Origin: Paenibacillus catalpae
GTDB lineage: Bacteria; Bacillota; Bacilli; Paenibacillales; Paenibacillaceae
Length of the DNA: 64,000 nucleotides
Assembly: GCF_900112695.1 (NCBI RefSeq)
Contig: NZ_FOMT01000004.1
Location: 248,001 to 312,000 of the forward strand
Direction: 5' to 3'
Shown: positions 43,069 to 51,654 of the stretch, piece by piece
Layout: each line of letters starts with the position of its first letter
Position numbering within the stretch: the first letter of the stretch is position 1
Made by a program: the position numbers and the translations under genes
The notes under the pieces: generated by a model
The model's input: the letters and a program-made list of their open reading frames with translations, nothing else
What the model was told of the DNA's origin: nothing
Databases searched by the model: none

Positions 43069-44415
43069 TTATTTCCCTACTGCCGCCTTCGCGTCTTTCC
43101 ACTTCTTGTTATAGGACTCGAACACGGTCTTCATGTCTTTGCCCATAATCGCATCTTGGGCAAAAGCACTTGTATCGAACTGCATTTTGTTCGCAATGGC
43201 CAGGTAATCATCGTTCTCGGCAGCCATCTCAATCACTTTTGGATTCGTAGCCATAAACTCGTTCAATTGAGCCAGCTTAGGCTGCTTATCTTTCAAGACA
43301 GGAATGAAGCCCGCATAATCGTCATAACCGGATTCTTCGATCAGGAATTTCAGGAATGCTTTTGCAGTGTCCGGATTGTCGCTGTTTTTATCAATACCAT
43401 AGTAGTAGTCGGAAGCCAGAATGACCTTCGCTTCTCCGCTGTTGTCGAGCGGCAATGGGAAGAAGCCAACATCTTCCGCTGCTGCACCGTTATCCACCAC
43501 TTGCGGCACAACCCAGTTGCCGAGGAGGAACATAGCGATTTTGCCGGAAGCTACGTCTTTCTTCGAACCTTCCCAGTTCGTTGACATCAGGTCTTTTTCC
43601 ACATAACCGCTGTCTACCATCTTCTTCAGGATGGAGAACGCCTGCCAGTGAGGACCATCAACCGCAAATGGCTCATCTTGCGTCGCCATCGTGTTATGCA
43701 GGGCCGGGTCATTGGCGAAAATAAACGCCTCTTGGTCCCAGCCGTAAAGCGGCCATTTGTCTTTAAAGTTCGTTGCGAGCGGGATAATGCCCGCTGCTTT
43801 CAGCTTCTCGGCAGCTGCAAACAGCTCGTCGAGAGTTTTTGGAACCGCCGTAATACCCGCTGTTGCAAATGCTTTTTTGTTGTACGTTACGCCCATCGCG
43901 GCACTGCCGGAGGAGATCCCGTACAGCTTGCCGTCCTGGCTGCGGTTGTCTTTGAAATAGATGCGGTCGTTCAGACCCAGATCATCAAGCGGCATGTAGA
44001 AGTTCGGGAGATCCGAGTTTTTCACCGTGCCCGGAATGAGGCTGATGTCCGCTAGTTCATTTGATGCCATGCGGATTTTTGTCGTTTGGTCATAGTCTTT
44101 AATGGCTTCAATCTCTACCGTTGCATCCGGGTATTTCTCATGGAATTTATCCGCATAGTTCTTAAGCTCCGTATCCACCAGGTCCGTCCGGTTTGTGGTG
44201 AATACAACCTTGCCCGCAATCTTTGGAGCAGCCGGTTCCTCGCTTGCCACTGCGTTTGTCGCTGCTGCATTATCGTTTGTTGCCGCAGCGTTAGTAGCCT
44301 TGTTATTGCTTGCTGCCGTGCCATCGTTGTTGCCATTGTTCGAGCCGCAACCTGCTGTCATTGACATTGCCAGACCCAGAACAGCCATTGTGGAAAGTAA
44401 CTGCTTTTTCTTCAA
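43069..44415 (-). CDS. Carbohydrate ABC transporter solute-binding lipoprotein
   Basis: A 448-residue CUT1 binding protein. N-terminus KKKQLLSTMAVLGLAMSMTAGC with the lipidated Cys, then a low-complexity Asn/Ala/Thr tether (about 25-55) and the binding domain from KVVFTTNRTDLVDTELK. The start is TTG at 44415, six bases after GAGGGGGAG. The upstream in-frame ATG at 44559 would add 48 residues ahead of the signal peptide. It belongs to the operon that ends with the GH5-SLH enzyme, and a cre-like site lies upstream. It probably binds beta-manno- or gluco-oligosaccharides. Confidence 0.9.
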   Translation of the reverse strand: MKKKQLLSTMAVLGLAMSMTAGCGSNNGNNDGTAASNNKATNAAATNDNAAATNAVASEEPAAPKIAGKVVFTTNRTDLVDTELKNYADKFHEKYPDATVEIEAIKDYDQTTKIRMASNELADISLIPGTVKNSDLPNFYMPLDDLGLNDRIYFKDNRSQDGKLYGISSGSAAMGVTYNKKAFATAGITAVPKTLDELFAAAEKLKAAGIIPLATNFKDKWPLYGWDQEAFIFANDPALHNTMATQDEPFAVDGPHWQAFSILKKMVDSGYVEKDLMSTNWEGSKKDVASGKIAMFLLGNWVVPQVVDNGAAAEDVGFFPLPLDNSGEAKVILASDYYYGIDKNSDNPDTAKAFLKFLIEESGYDDYAGFIPVLKDKQPKLAQLNEFMATNPKVIEMAAENDDYLAIANKMQFDTSAFAQDAIMGKDMKTVFESYNKKWKDAKAAVGK

Positions 44416-44471
44416 ACCCGACTCCCCCTCGAATATGTGTTGAATGTGCTTGCTTACAAAATTGATTATAG

Positions 44472-44485
44472 AGAAAGCGCATTCA
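44472..44485. promoter_or_regulatory. cre-like site upstream of the oligosaccharide-binding protein
   Basis: AGAAAGCGCATTCA matches the Bacillus cre consensus (WTGNAARCGNWWWCA) at all but one defined position. It is 57 bases before the binding-protein start codon, so CcpA repression of the transporter is likely. Confidence 0.6.
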
Positions 44486-44535
44486 TAATTTAATGTCACG
44501 GATTTTTGTTTATGGTCTTCTTTTTGGATAAAAAC

Positions 44536-44664
44536 ACTTTTTGGCCAAATATTTTTCATAAGAAATAAGTGGCCAAAAAGTTAAGCGTATGCTTCCGATG
44601 TACATTTCTGCAAACGACGCAGAAAAGTTAAGCTTATGCTTCCGAGGCACTGCGAAAAGTTATA
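44536..44664. repeat. Inverted repeat and tandem 25-base direct repeats
   Basis: A perfect 12-base inverted repeat (ACTTTTTGGCCA 44536-44547; TGGCCAAAAAGT 44570-44581) runs into two direct repeats 47 bases apart: 44576-44600 and 44623-44647, identical except at two positions (AAAAGTTAAGCnTATGCTTC..). Each contains AAGC-TAT-GCTT, which can fold back. A third partial copy (CGAAAAGTTATAG) starts at about 44652. It fills the gap between the response-regulator gene and the binding-protein promoter and looks like an interspersed repeat. Confidence 0.6.
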
Positions 44665-46219
44665 GATTCCTATATTCCTTAGGAGTAACGCCTACCATTT
44701 TCTTGAACACCTTATTGAAATAGATAGAGTCCGGGTAGCCTACCTGCTCGCCAACCTCATAGACCTTCAGATCAAGCCGCTTCTTCAGCAGCTCCTTCGC
44801 CTTCATCATCCGCAGTTGAAGCACATACTGCGTAATCGTCTGTCCCATCTCCTGCTTGAAGAGCGTGCTGAGATAACTCGGATTAAGGAATACCTTCTCC
44901 GACAGCTCGGTCAGCTCGAGTTCTTTATCATAATCCTGCTGGATCAGCTGCTTTACCGTCTCAATAACACGATTGCCTTCCTTCCGCACGGAAGCCAGCC
45001 GGTACAGCGACAGTTCGAGCAAATGCAAGATTCGTTCCTTCATCTCCGTTAAGTTGAAAAAGTCAGCGACAGACTGATATACCCCCACGCCAGGCGGCGT
45101 CAGCTTCACCAGCTCATCAAGCAGTCCGTCCACCTTTTGCACTGCGGTATACAGCAGATTTGCCATAAACTGCACAAGATCCGCATAAGACGGTCTAACC
45201 CGCTCAATCTCCACGAACATATGCTGAACAGCCGTTCCGATTCCGTCCGCATCAAGCCGCTCCAATGCCCGGGAGAACTCCCCCTCCATCAAAGCCGTGA
45301 AGAAAGCCGGATCCGCCGGAGTATTTGGCCCCTCTTTTCCCGTTACGATCGCAAAAGCTTCCCTTTTGTAAATACCGGCATACGATAACGCCAGCGCTTC
45401 CTGATAGGCAGCAGCTGCCGCATCGCTTCCCTTAAACGTGCCGCCGATCCCAATGACAAACTTGCCCTTGGCGGCAAACTGCAGATCATTCATTAGGCAT
45501 AGTGCGGTTTTATGAGCTAATCTGCCCGTCTCTTCCTCCTTCGGGGAAGGAACGAGCAGCGCGATAATTTGCGACTCCATCGCCACGCTCTCCAGACCCG
45601 TAGATGCCTTCGTTCTTCCCCATTCCAGCAGCTGTTCCTTCATGCCTTGATTCGAAGCCCGGACGGCCAGCACGGCATAGTATTGCTCAAATAAGAGAGG
45701 CATGGACAGGCTCTCCGATTCAACAGCTATCGGTGCATCTTTATCGCCGCCCAGCAGCCTGCGCAGCTGCTGTTCCCGCAGCAAGAGATCACTCATCTGT
45801 GCTTTTTTACTCAGCAGCTGCTCCTTTACTTTCTCCTGCTTGGCCGCTTTAATCTCCTCATGAATCTGTGCCAGGTTGGCAACCAGTTCTTCCTTGTCTA
45901 CCGGCTTGATTAAGTAGTCCTTAACGCCATATTGCATAGCCGTACGCGCATAATCGAAATCATTGTAGCCGCTTAAGATCAGACAACGCGTGTCCGGCAG
46001 CCTGCGCCGAAGCTCTTCTATAAATTGCAGCCCGTCCATATAGGGCATCTTGATATCCGTAATAACCACGTCCGGTGCGAGACGGTCCAGCTCCTGCGAA
46101 GCTTCAAAGCCGTTTGAGAAACTGCCGACAACAACGTATTCCTCATTCAGCTTGGAAATAATCTTTTCCAGTCCGCGGCGGATCAGATCTTCATCGTCGA
46201 TAATCATAATGCTCAGCAT
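44660..46219 (-). CDS. AraC-type two-component response regulator (YesN-like)
   Basis: A 519-residue regulator: a receiver domain (1-120) with Asp55 in VVITDIKMP and Lys in YLIKPVDKEE, a long middle region (about 130-400), and a C-terminal AraC double HTH (about 415-515; LTELSEKVFLNPSYLSTLFKQEMGQTITQYV and YEVGEQVGYPDSIYFNKVFKKMVGVTPKEYR). It starts three bases after the kinase gene. YesMN-type systems sense an oligosaccharide or its transport and activate the adjacent ABC transporter and hydrolases, here the two GH5 genes and the CUT1 operon. Confidence 0.9.
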   Translation of the reverse strand: MLSIMIIDDEDLIRRGLEKIISKLNEEYVVVGSFSNGFEASQELDRLAPDVVITDIKMPYMDGLQFIEELRRRLPDTRCLILSGYNDFDYARTAMQYGVKDYLIKPVDKEELVANLAQIHEEIKAAKQEKVKEQLLSKKAQMSDLLLREQQLRRLLGGDKDAPIAVESESLSMPLLFEQYYAVLAVRASNQGMKEQLLEWGRTKASTGLESVAMESQIIALLVPSPKEEETGRLAHKTALCLMNDLQFAAKGKFVIGIGGTFKGSDAAAAAYQEALALSYAGIYKREAFAIVTGKEGPNTPADPAFFTALMEGEFSRALERLDADGIGTAVQHMFVEIERVRPSYADLVQFMANLLYTAVQKVDGLLDELVKLTPPGVGVYQSVADFFNLTEMKERILHLLELSLYRLASVRKEGNRVIETVKQLIQQDYDKELELTELSEKVFLNPSYLSTLFKQEMGQTITQYVLQLRMMKAKELLKKRLDLKVYEVGEQVGYPDSIYFNKVFKKMVGVTPKEYRNL

Positions 46220-46222
46220 ATG

Positions 46223-48013
46223 TCAGTCACCATGCCTTCTTGGAAGTTTTAGATAGACGGTTGTTCCTTCTCCCCACTTGCTTTCAATCTCCAGACCGTA
46301 CATTTCTCCGTAATGCAGCTTAATCCGTTCATTCACATTTCGTAAGCCGACACCGGTCTTCGAGCCGGCCGCCTCCCTCGTACCGTTCATCGATTGACGA
46401 AGCAGATCCAGCGTCATCCCGTCCATACCCGCACCTTCGTCTTTAATAGAAAAGATAATCAGCTGCTCCTTCAGCTCGGCGGACAAGCGGATCGATACTT
46501 CATTGGGCTTCCCCTCCATGCCATGGAGAATCGCATTCTCGACAATCGGCTGGAATGTCAGCTTCATCACAGATAAAGCCATCAATTCCTGCGGAATATC
46601 AAAGGTAACGACAAAACGGTTGCTGAACCGGTAACGCAGCAGTTGAAGATAACGCTCCAAATGCTGAAGCTCCTCTCTCAGCTCGACCGTCTCCCGCCCC
46701 CGGTTAATGCTGTATCTGAGCAGCTTGCCAAGCGTGAAGGTCATTTCAGCCACTTCTTCATCATCATTAATCTCGGCCGTCATGCGGATTGTCTCTAAGG
46801 TGTTGTATATAAAGTGCGGATTAATCTGGCTCTGAAGCGCCTCCAGATCGGCTTCTTTTTTGCGCGACTGAATGACATAGATTTCGGAGATCAGCTCCTT
46901 CATCCGCCTGAGCATCCGGTTGAACTCGGTGCCTAGAATACCAACCTCGTCCTTCTGCTTCACATCGAAGCTGACGTCCATGTTACCACCGCGCACGGTA
47001 CGCATCAGCTCCGTCATCTGGCGGAGAGATTTCGTCATCATAAAGGCCAATACAACCGAGACGAGCAGGGCAAAGCTGATAATCGCGATTGTTGTCGTCA
47101 GCGTCACATTCCTCGTCACCTCAGCATCGCGGTGCAAATAGTTAACGGGAATAAACGCGAATATTTTCCACCCGGTATCCTTGGACACCGAGTAACTACA
47201 TATATAAGAAATGCCTTCTACCACGACATTAAAGCTGCCTTGATCGCCTATGGCTTTCTCGACAACCTCGTTGCCCGTAATATTCGTAGCGGTTAGAACA
47301 TGATCACTGTCATACGTCACGTTGTTCTCGCCATCGATAATAAGCGTCTTCCCGTTTGTCACCGTATTGAGCTCCTGCACGACATCCTCAATGACCCGGA
47401 TGTCCGCATCAACCGCCACAAAGCCGATATTCTCGAGCGTGCCGATATCCCGGATGCTGCGCAGCACCGTGAATAAATACTGTGGAGTCCCGTTCGCGCG
47501 CATGACCCGCTGGGTCGGAATAATAACAGGATCGCCATTGCCTGAAATCGCAAGCTCCTTCCAATGCCCGTAATGACTCATCATATCCTCGCGGATCGCA
47601 TCGCTCTTAATCCGGTAGAACACGTTCCCGTAATTATCGTAAAGATACGCGGAATAAAGATCCTTCCTCATGCTGTCGAGCAGACCGATATAGAAGTCCA
47701 TCTGGCGCTGCTTCTCCAGCGTCATCTCCTGATGGCTCATATATTGCTGCATGTCGACCGAATAAAGCGGGATCTTGCTGACCGTCTTCATATCTTCCAG
47801 GTGGCTGTCCAGATTCATCTGCATGTTGTTAATCAGCTCGGTGACATAGTTTTTCGTGTTCTTATTAATAGATTGGATATAGTTCTGGTAAGAAATAAAT
47901 CCCGTTGCCGAGATAGGAATAATGATCAACACGACGAATACGATAATCAGCTTCTTCTGCATGGTCATGCTGCTAAAGCTGTTCATATGGAAAATCCCGC
48001 GTCCTATATTCAT
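46223..48013 (-). CDS. Membrane sensor histidine kinase (YesM-like)
   Basis: A 596-residue kinase: a transmembrane segment (about 17-37), a large extracellular Cache-type sensor domain (about 40-280), a second membrane segment (about 290-315), a HAMP domain, and a His_kinase/HATPase_c core with LQSQINPHFIYNTLETIRM (phosphoacceptor His) and GVGLRNVNERIKLHYG. ATG 48013 follows AGGGG, and an internal ATG 27 bases later is possible. It is divergent from the secreted GH5 gene, with a cre-like site 28 bases upstream of the start. Partner of the regulator next to it. Confidence 0.9.
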   Translation of the reverse strand: MNIGRGIFHMNSFSSMTMQKKLIIVFVVLIIIPISATGFISYQNYIQSINKNTKNYVTELINNMQMNLDSHLEDMKTVSKIPLYSVDMQQYMSHQEMTLEKQRQMDFYIGLLDSMRKDLYSAYLYDNYGNVFYRIKSDAIREDMMSHYGHWKELAISGNGDPVIIPTQRVMRANGTPQYLFTVLRSIRDIGTLENIGFVAVDADIRVIEDVVQELNTVTNGKTLIIDGENNVTYDSDHVLTATNITGNEVVEKAIGDQGSFNVVVEGISYICSYSVSKDTGWKIFAFIPVNYLHRDAEVTRNVTLTTTIAIISFALLVSVVLAFMMTKSLRQMTELMRTVRGGNMDVSFDVKQKDEVGILGTEFNRMLRRMKELISEIYVIQSRKKEADLEALQSQINPHFIYNTLETIRMTAEINDDEEVAEMTFTLGKLLRYSINRGRETVELREELQHLERYLQLLRYRFSNRFVVTFDIPQELMALSVMKLTFQPIVENAILHGMEGKPNEVSIRLSAELKEQLIIFSIKDEGAGMDGMTLDLLRQSMNGTREAAGSKTGVGLRNVNERIKLHYGEMYGLEIESKWGEGTTVYLKLPRRHGD

Positions 48014-48040
48014 TTTGCGCCGGCCCCTGTTCACTCTAAT

Positions 48041-48055
48041 ATGTAAGCGTTTACT
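48041..48055. promoter_or_regulatory. cre site upstream of the YesM-like kinase gene
   Basis: ATGTAAGCGTTTACT fits the cre consensus WTGNAARCGNWWWCA at all but the last position. It would allow CcpA to repress the kinase/regulator pair in rich sugar. Confidence 0.7.
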
Positions 48056-48217
48056 GTGATTCTGACACAGAGTTTGTCGAACTGGCAACCTTTTCTTCGT
48101 GTAAATGACAATGGCCTAAACAGAGTCCAATAAACCTAAAAATTAGCCAATAGTCAGCGGGTTGCTGATGGCGTTAGATTAATAGCACGCGGCATGCGTA
48201 TTTGATGCGGGAAGGAG

Positions 48218-48231
48218 GTTAAGCGTTTACA
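48218..48231. promoter_or_regulatory. cre-like site upstream of the secreted GH5 gene
   Basis: GTTAAGCGTTTACA has a perfect right half and core of a cre site, with two deviations in the left half. It lies 90 bases before the GH5 start, likely near its promoter. Confidence 0.55.
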
Positions 48232-48267
48232 TTTTTGGAAAATGGCTTCGCGTGCCGAATTGCTAGA

Positions 48268-48288
48268 AACGGCATATGGCATGCCGTT
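48268..48288. repeat. Inverted repeat in the GH5 leader
   Basis: AACGGCAT (48268-48275) and ATGCCGTT (48281-48288) are perfect inverted arms around ATGGC, about 33 bases ahead of the GH5 start codon. It could be an operator or a 5' leader hairpin. Confidence 0.45.
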
Positions 48289-48320
48289 AAGTAATCACAA
48301 TTCTTTTAGGAGGTAATCAT

Positions 48321-51101
48321 GTGATTAGATCAAAATTCCGAATGCTCTCCTACTCACTCGCTCTACTGCTCGCCTTTATGTCTTTATTGGCCGTTGTCGG
48401 CCCTCCGGCCAACAAAGCTTCCGCCGCCGTATCCGGCTTCGTTACCCGCTCCGGCAGCCAGCTTATGCTGAACGGTCAGCCTTTCCGCTACAGCGGACCT
48501 AACCTCTACTGGATCGCTCTCGATGAGAACCCTACTGAATTCCCGACTCCGTTCCGTGTGAACAACGCGCTTGAAACAGCCAAGGAAATGGGCGCTACCG
48601 TCGTCCGTTCCCATGCAGCCAATGCTTTCGGCTGCGCCAAATGTATTATGCCTACGCTTAATACATACAACGAGGAAGCCTTCCAAAAGCTTGATTACGC
48701 CATCAAGGCAGCTGGCGATCACGGACTCCGCCTCGTCCTGCCGCTAATTGACCAATACGATTACTATCACGGCGGCAAAAAATCATGGACCCGCTGGTTT
48801 GGCTATCCGGATGACGGAATCAGCTACACCGGCTACGAGTTCTACTACAAGCCGGAAATTATCAGCGCCTTCAAGCAGCATCTGAATGTCCTGCTCAACC
48901 GGACGAATACCCTTACGGGCATTAAGTACAAAGACGATCCAACCATTATGGCCTGGGAAACCGGAAATGAGCTGGGCTGGTATGACAACCCGACGGCCAT
49001 GAAGAACTGGACGCAGGAAATTGCCGACTATCTGAAAAGCATAGACAGCAACCATCTCGTCATGGATGGTACTTACGGCGTCAAAGATGCCCATCTGACC
49101 ATCTCCAGCGTTGACATTTACAGTGACCACTTCTACCAATGGCCTGCTGTTGGCGCTTGCTGCAAAGGCTTGTCGGTTACCCAATTAAATACGCAGGCGG
49201 ACAAAGTGCAAGCCGCAGGCAAAGCGATGGTTGTCGGCGAATTCGCCTGGAACCTCGAGACTTACGGAACACTTGCCAACTTCCTGTCTGCAATCGAAGC
49301 CCATCCTGCGATTGCCGGAAGTGCCTATTGGGCACTGTTCGGACAAAAAGACGATTACGGCTACAAAGTTCATAACGACGGCTTTACGATCTACTATCCG
49401 GGCACTACGACAGATATGCGGGCCAAAGCCCAGCAACTGCGTAATCACGCCTATGCCATGCGCGGTATAGCCGTTCCTGCTGCAGGCATTCCTGGAGAAC
49501 CGCTAATTACGGGTCATCAGGCCAGCAGCGGCAAGGTTCAGCTCAAATGGAGAGGTACGGCTGCAGCCGACAAATATACGGTAGAACGGGCAACCACGGC
49601 AAGCGGACCATGGACCGTCGTATGTAATCAATGCGCGACCGATAATGATACCCCTTGGACCGATCCGACTTCCATATCGGGTACAGCCTACTGGTACAAA
49701 GTGAAAGCGCATAACCTTGCAGGTGTTGCCGGAGCCTACTCTCCTGTCTATGCAACCGGCGGAACTGCGCTGCCAGCTCCGGGTGCTTTTACGCTGACCA
49801 CGCCTGCAAGCGGTGCGACTAGTCAAAGCGTGCTGCCGACCTTTGCCTGGAATGCTTCCAGCAATGCAGCAAGCTATACCCTTGTTGTAGCGGATAACAG
49901 TTCTTATACGAGCCCTGTTATTAATGCCAGCGGACTGACATCAACCTCTTATACTCCGGGATCCGCCTTAGCCTATAACAAGACCTATTATTGGAAAGTA
50001 ACAGCCGTTAACGGCACCGGCTCCACAACAGCGTCGAATGCCGGCCTTACCTTCACGACTGCTGCACAAGTGACGTCGCTGACGATTGACTCGTTCGACT
50101 CTTATGCTTCTGACAGCGCACTGCAAAGTGCCTATGTCCGCAATACGGACGGCGGGGCATTAACAGTCACTCGGGATACCACGAATAAAAACGGCGGCAC
50201 TTACGGCATGAAGTTTGCCTATACAATCGCGGCATCCCCTGCCAACTTCGCAGGCGCAACCAGGCAGCTTGGCACTGCTGACTGGTCTGGCACAACCGGA
50301 CTGTCGCTGTGGCTCAAGCCGGACGGCTCAAACCGTACCCTGACGATTCAGTTCAAGGAAACAAACGGTGAGATTTGGGAAACGTATTATTCCTTGTCCG
50401 GCACAACCGCAGGCGTCATTAATCTGCCGTTCAGCTCCTTTAACCATCCGGGCTGGTACAGCGGCGGCAACGGCGCGAAGGATTTAAACGCCATAAAGGA
50501 ATATAGCCTTTACGTCAATCAGGGTTCAGGAACGACCGGCAGCAGCACCATCTACTTCGACTCCGTAACAGCGGGGCAGGTCGGCGGCGGCACACAGCCT
50601 CCAAGCGATGAGATCGACAGCTTTGACAGCTACGCTTCAAGCAGCGCGCTGCAGGCTGTCTATACCGCCAACTCTTCCGGCGGCACGATTACGCCAACAC
50701 TCGATACTGTTGTGAAGAGCGATGGTGCGAATAGCATGAAATTAAGCTATAGTCTTACAACTTCAGTCAACTATGCCGGGGTCATCCATCCGCTCTCTGC
50801 GAATTGGACGGGTAAGACTGGCTTAACCTTGTGGGTGAAGCCCGACGGCTCGAACCGTACGCTGACCGTACAGTTCAAGGAGGCCGGCGGCGAGCCGTGG
50901 GAAACTACTTATGTGCTTTCCGGCACAACAGCAACAACCATTCAGGTTCCATTCAGCAGCTTTGTCCGCCCAAGCTGGTACAGCGGCGGCAACAGCACGC
51001 GTGATCTTGGCTCCATTGCCGAGATCAACTTCTACATCAATCAAGGCTCCGGCAGCACCGGCAGCAGTTCCATCAACATTGATGCGGTGAAGACGTATTA
51101 A
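48321..51101 (+). CDS. Secreted GH5 glycoside hydrolase (mannanase-like) with FN3 and two CBM11-like modules
   Basis: A 926-residue secreted enzyme. Signal peptide about 1-36, cleavage near ASA. The GH5 domain (about 38-385) has acid/base Glu217 in WETGNEL and nucleophile Glu307 in VGEFAW; the GFVTRSGSQLMLNGQPFRY opening is typical of GH5_7 beta-mannanases. FN3-like domains (about 395-590) precede two CBM11/CIA30-like modules (about 592-755 and 770-926) ending in YVNQGSGTTGSSTIYFD-type blocks. There is no SLH domain, so it is released. The start is GTG at 48321 after TAGGAGGT. It is divergent from the YesMN-like genes and probably their target. Confidence 0.9.
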   Translation: MIRSKFRMLSYSLALLLAFMSLLAVVGPPANKASAAVSGFVTRSGSQLMLNGQPFRYSGPNLYWIALDENPTEFPTPFRVNNALETAKEMGATVVRSHAANAFGCAKCIMPTLNTYNEEAFQKLDYAIKAAGDHGLRLVLPLIDQYDYYHGGKKSWTRWFGYPDDGISYTGYEFYYKPEIISAFKQHLNVLLNRTNTLTGIKYKDDPTIMAWETGNELGWYDNPTAMKNWTQEIADYLKSIDSNHLVMDGTYGVKDAHLTISSVDIYSDHFYQWPAVGACCKGLSVTQLNTQADKVQAAGKAMVVGEFAWNLETYGTLANFLSAIEAHPAIAGSAYWALFGQKDDYGYKVHNDGFTIYYPGTTTDMRAKAQQLRNHAYAMRGIAVPAAGIPGEPLITGHQASSGKVQLKWRGTAAADKYTVERATTASGPWTVVCNQCATDNDTPWTDPTSISGTAYWYKVKAHNLAGVAGAYSPVYATGGTALPAPGAFTLTTPASGATSQSVLPTFAWNASSNAASYTLVVADNSSYTSPVINASGLTSTSYTPGSALAYNKTYYWKVTAVNGTGSTTASNAGLTFTTAAQVTSLTIDSFDSYASDSALQSAYVRNTDGGALTVTRDTTNKNGGTYGMKFAYTIAASPANFAGATRQLGTADWSGTTGLSLWLKPDGSNRTLTIQFKETNGEIWETYYSLSGTTAGVINLPFSSFNHPGWYSGGNGAKDLNAIKEYSLYVNQGSGTTGSSTIYFDSVTAGQVGGGTQPPSDEIDSFDSYASSSALQAVYTANSSGGTITPTLDTVVKSDGANSMKLSYSLTTSVNYAGVIHPLSANWTGKTGLTLWVKPDGSNRTLTVQFKEAGGEPWETTYVLSGTTATTIQVPFSSFVRPSWYSGGNSTRDLGSIAEINFYINQGSGSTGSSSINIDAVKTY

Positions 51102-51115
51102 TCCTGTTTAATTGC

Positions 51116-51164
51116 AAAAGCCCCCTCAAATCACGGCTGCGAGCCGGTTTGAGGGGGCTTTTTT
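51116..51164. terminator. Strong terminator behind the secreted GH5 gene
   Basis: AAAAGCCCCCTCAAA (51116-51130) pairs with TTTGAGGGGGCTTTT (51148-51162) over 15 bases, with an inner CGGCT/AGCCG pairing and a T-tail. It may also terminate the broken gene arriving from the other side. Confidence 0.92.
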
Positions 51165-51165
51165 C

Positions 51166-51450
51166 CTAGGATACAGCTGCATATGTGAGCAGTGTCCCGA
51201 TACTGCCGACCCATAACATGGGCACGCTGTTTGTAATAATGGCCGCCCGCTTGTAGCGTCTATGCAGAGCCCAGGCCACAACGGAGCAGCCGATCATAAA
51301 GACGGGGTAGACGGCTATCCCGAGTACAAACAGGATGTTCCATACGATGAAGCCGTCGTCAAAAGCTTAGAACGACATCCCAAACGTAAACACCCACGGA
51401 ATCAAAAAGAGCAAATAGATGATCTGACAAATGACTAGAAACTTCTTCAT
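51166..51450 (-). pseudogene. Small three-helix membrane protein gene broken by an in-frame stop
   Basis: From ATG 51450, behind an AGGGGGAA site, the frame reads MKKFLVICQIIYLLFLIPWV and meets TAA at 51369-51367. Without any shift it continues for 66 more codons of clearly membrane-type sequence (FIVWNILFVLGIAVYPVFMI, VVAWALHRRYKRAAI, MLWVGSIGTLLTYAAVS) to TAG at 51166. The intact protein would have 94 residues and three hydrophobic segments. It is TAA, not TGA, so selenocysteine is not an option. Either a recent pseudogene, a sequencing error, or two peptides. Family not recognised. Confidence 0.6.
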
Positions 51451-51654
51451 TCTTTTCCCCCTGTAATCTACATGACCTTAATAATTCGTTAAGCGGAATA
51501 AATATCCTTTTGCTTGTCCGCAGGAATGTTCGCTACGGTATCCTCGTATATTTAGATGGCTATTGATTTAGACGCCTTTGCTTTCGATGCAAGAATCATC
51601 GCGAACAACTAATACGGGTTGTTTGTGTGATAATCTTTTTAGGAGGTAAATCTA
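51451..51654 (+). other. Intergenic region with DUF975 leader
   Basis: Nothing gene-like is visible in the 204 bases between the broken membrane gene and the DUF975 gene, apart from the AGGAGGT ribosome site directly ahead of 51655 and presumably two divergent promoters that I could not place with confidence. Confidence 0.4.

Noticed and set aside
51367..51369. Stop codon considered as a selenocysteine or read-through site
   Set aside because: The codon is TAA, not TGA or a leaky TAG context, and no SECIS-like hairpin is seen behind it.
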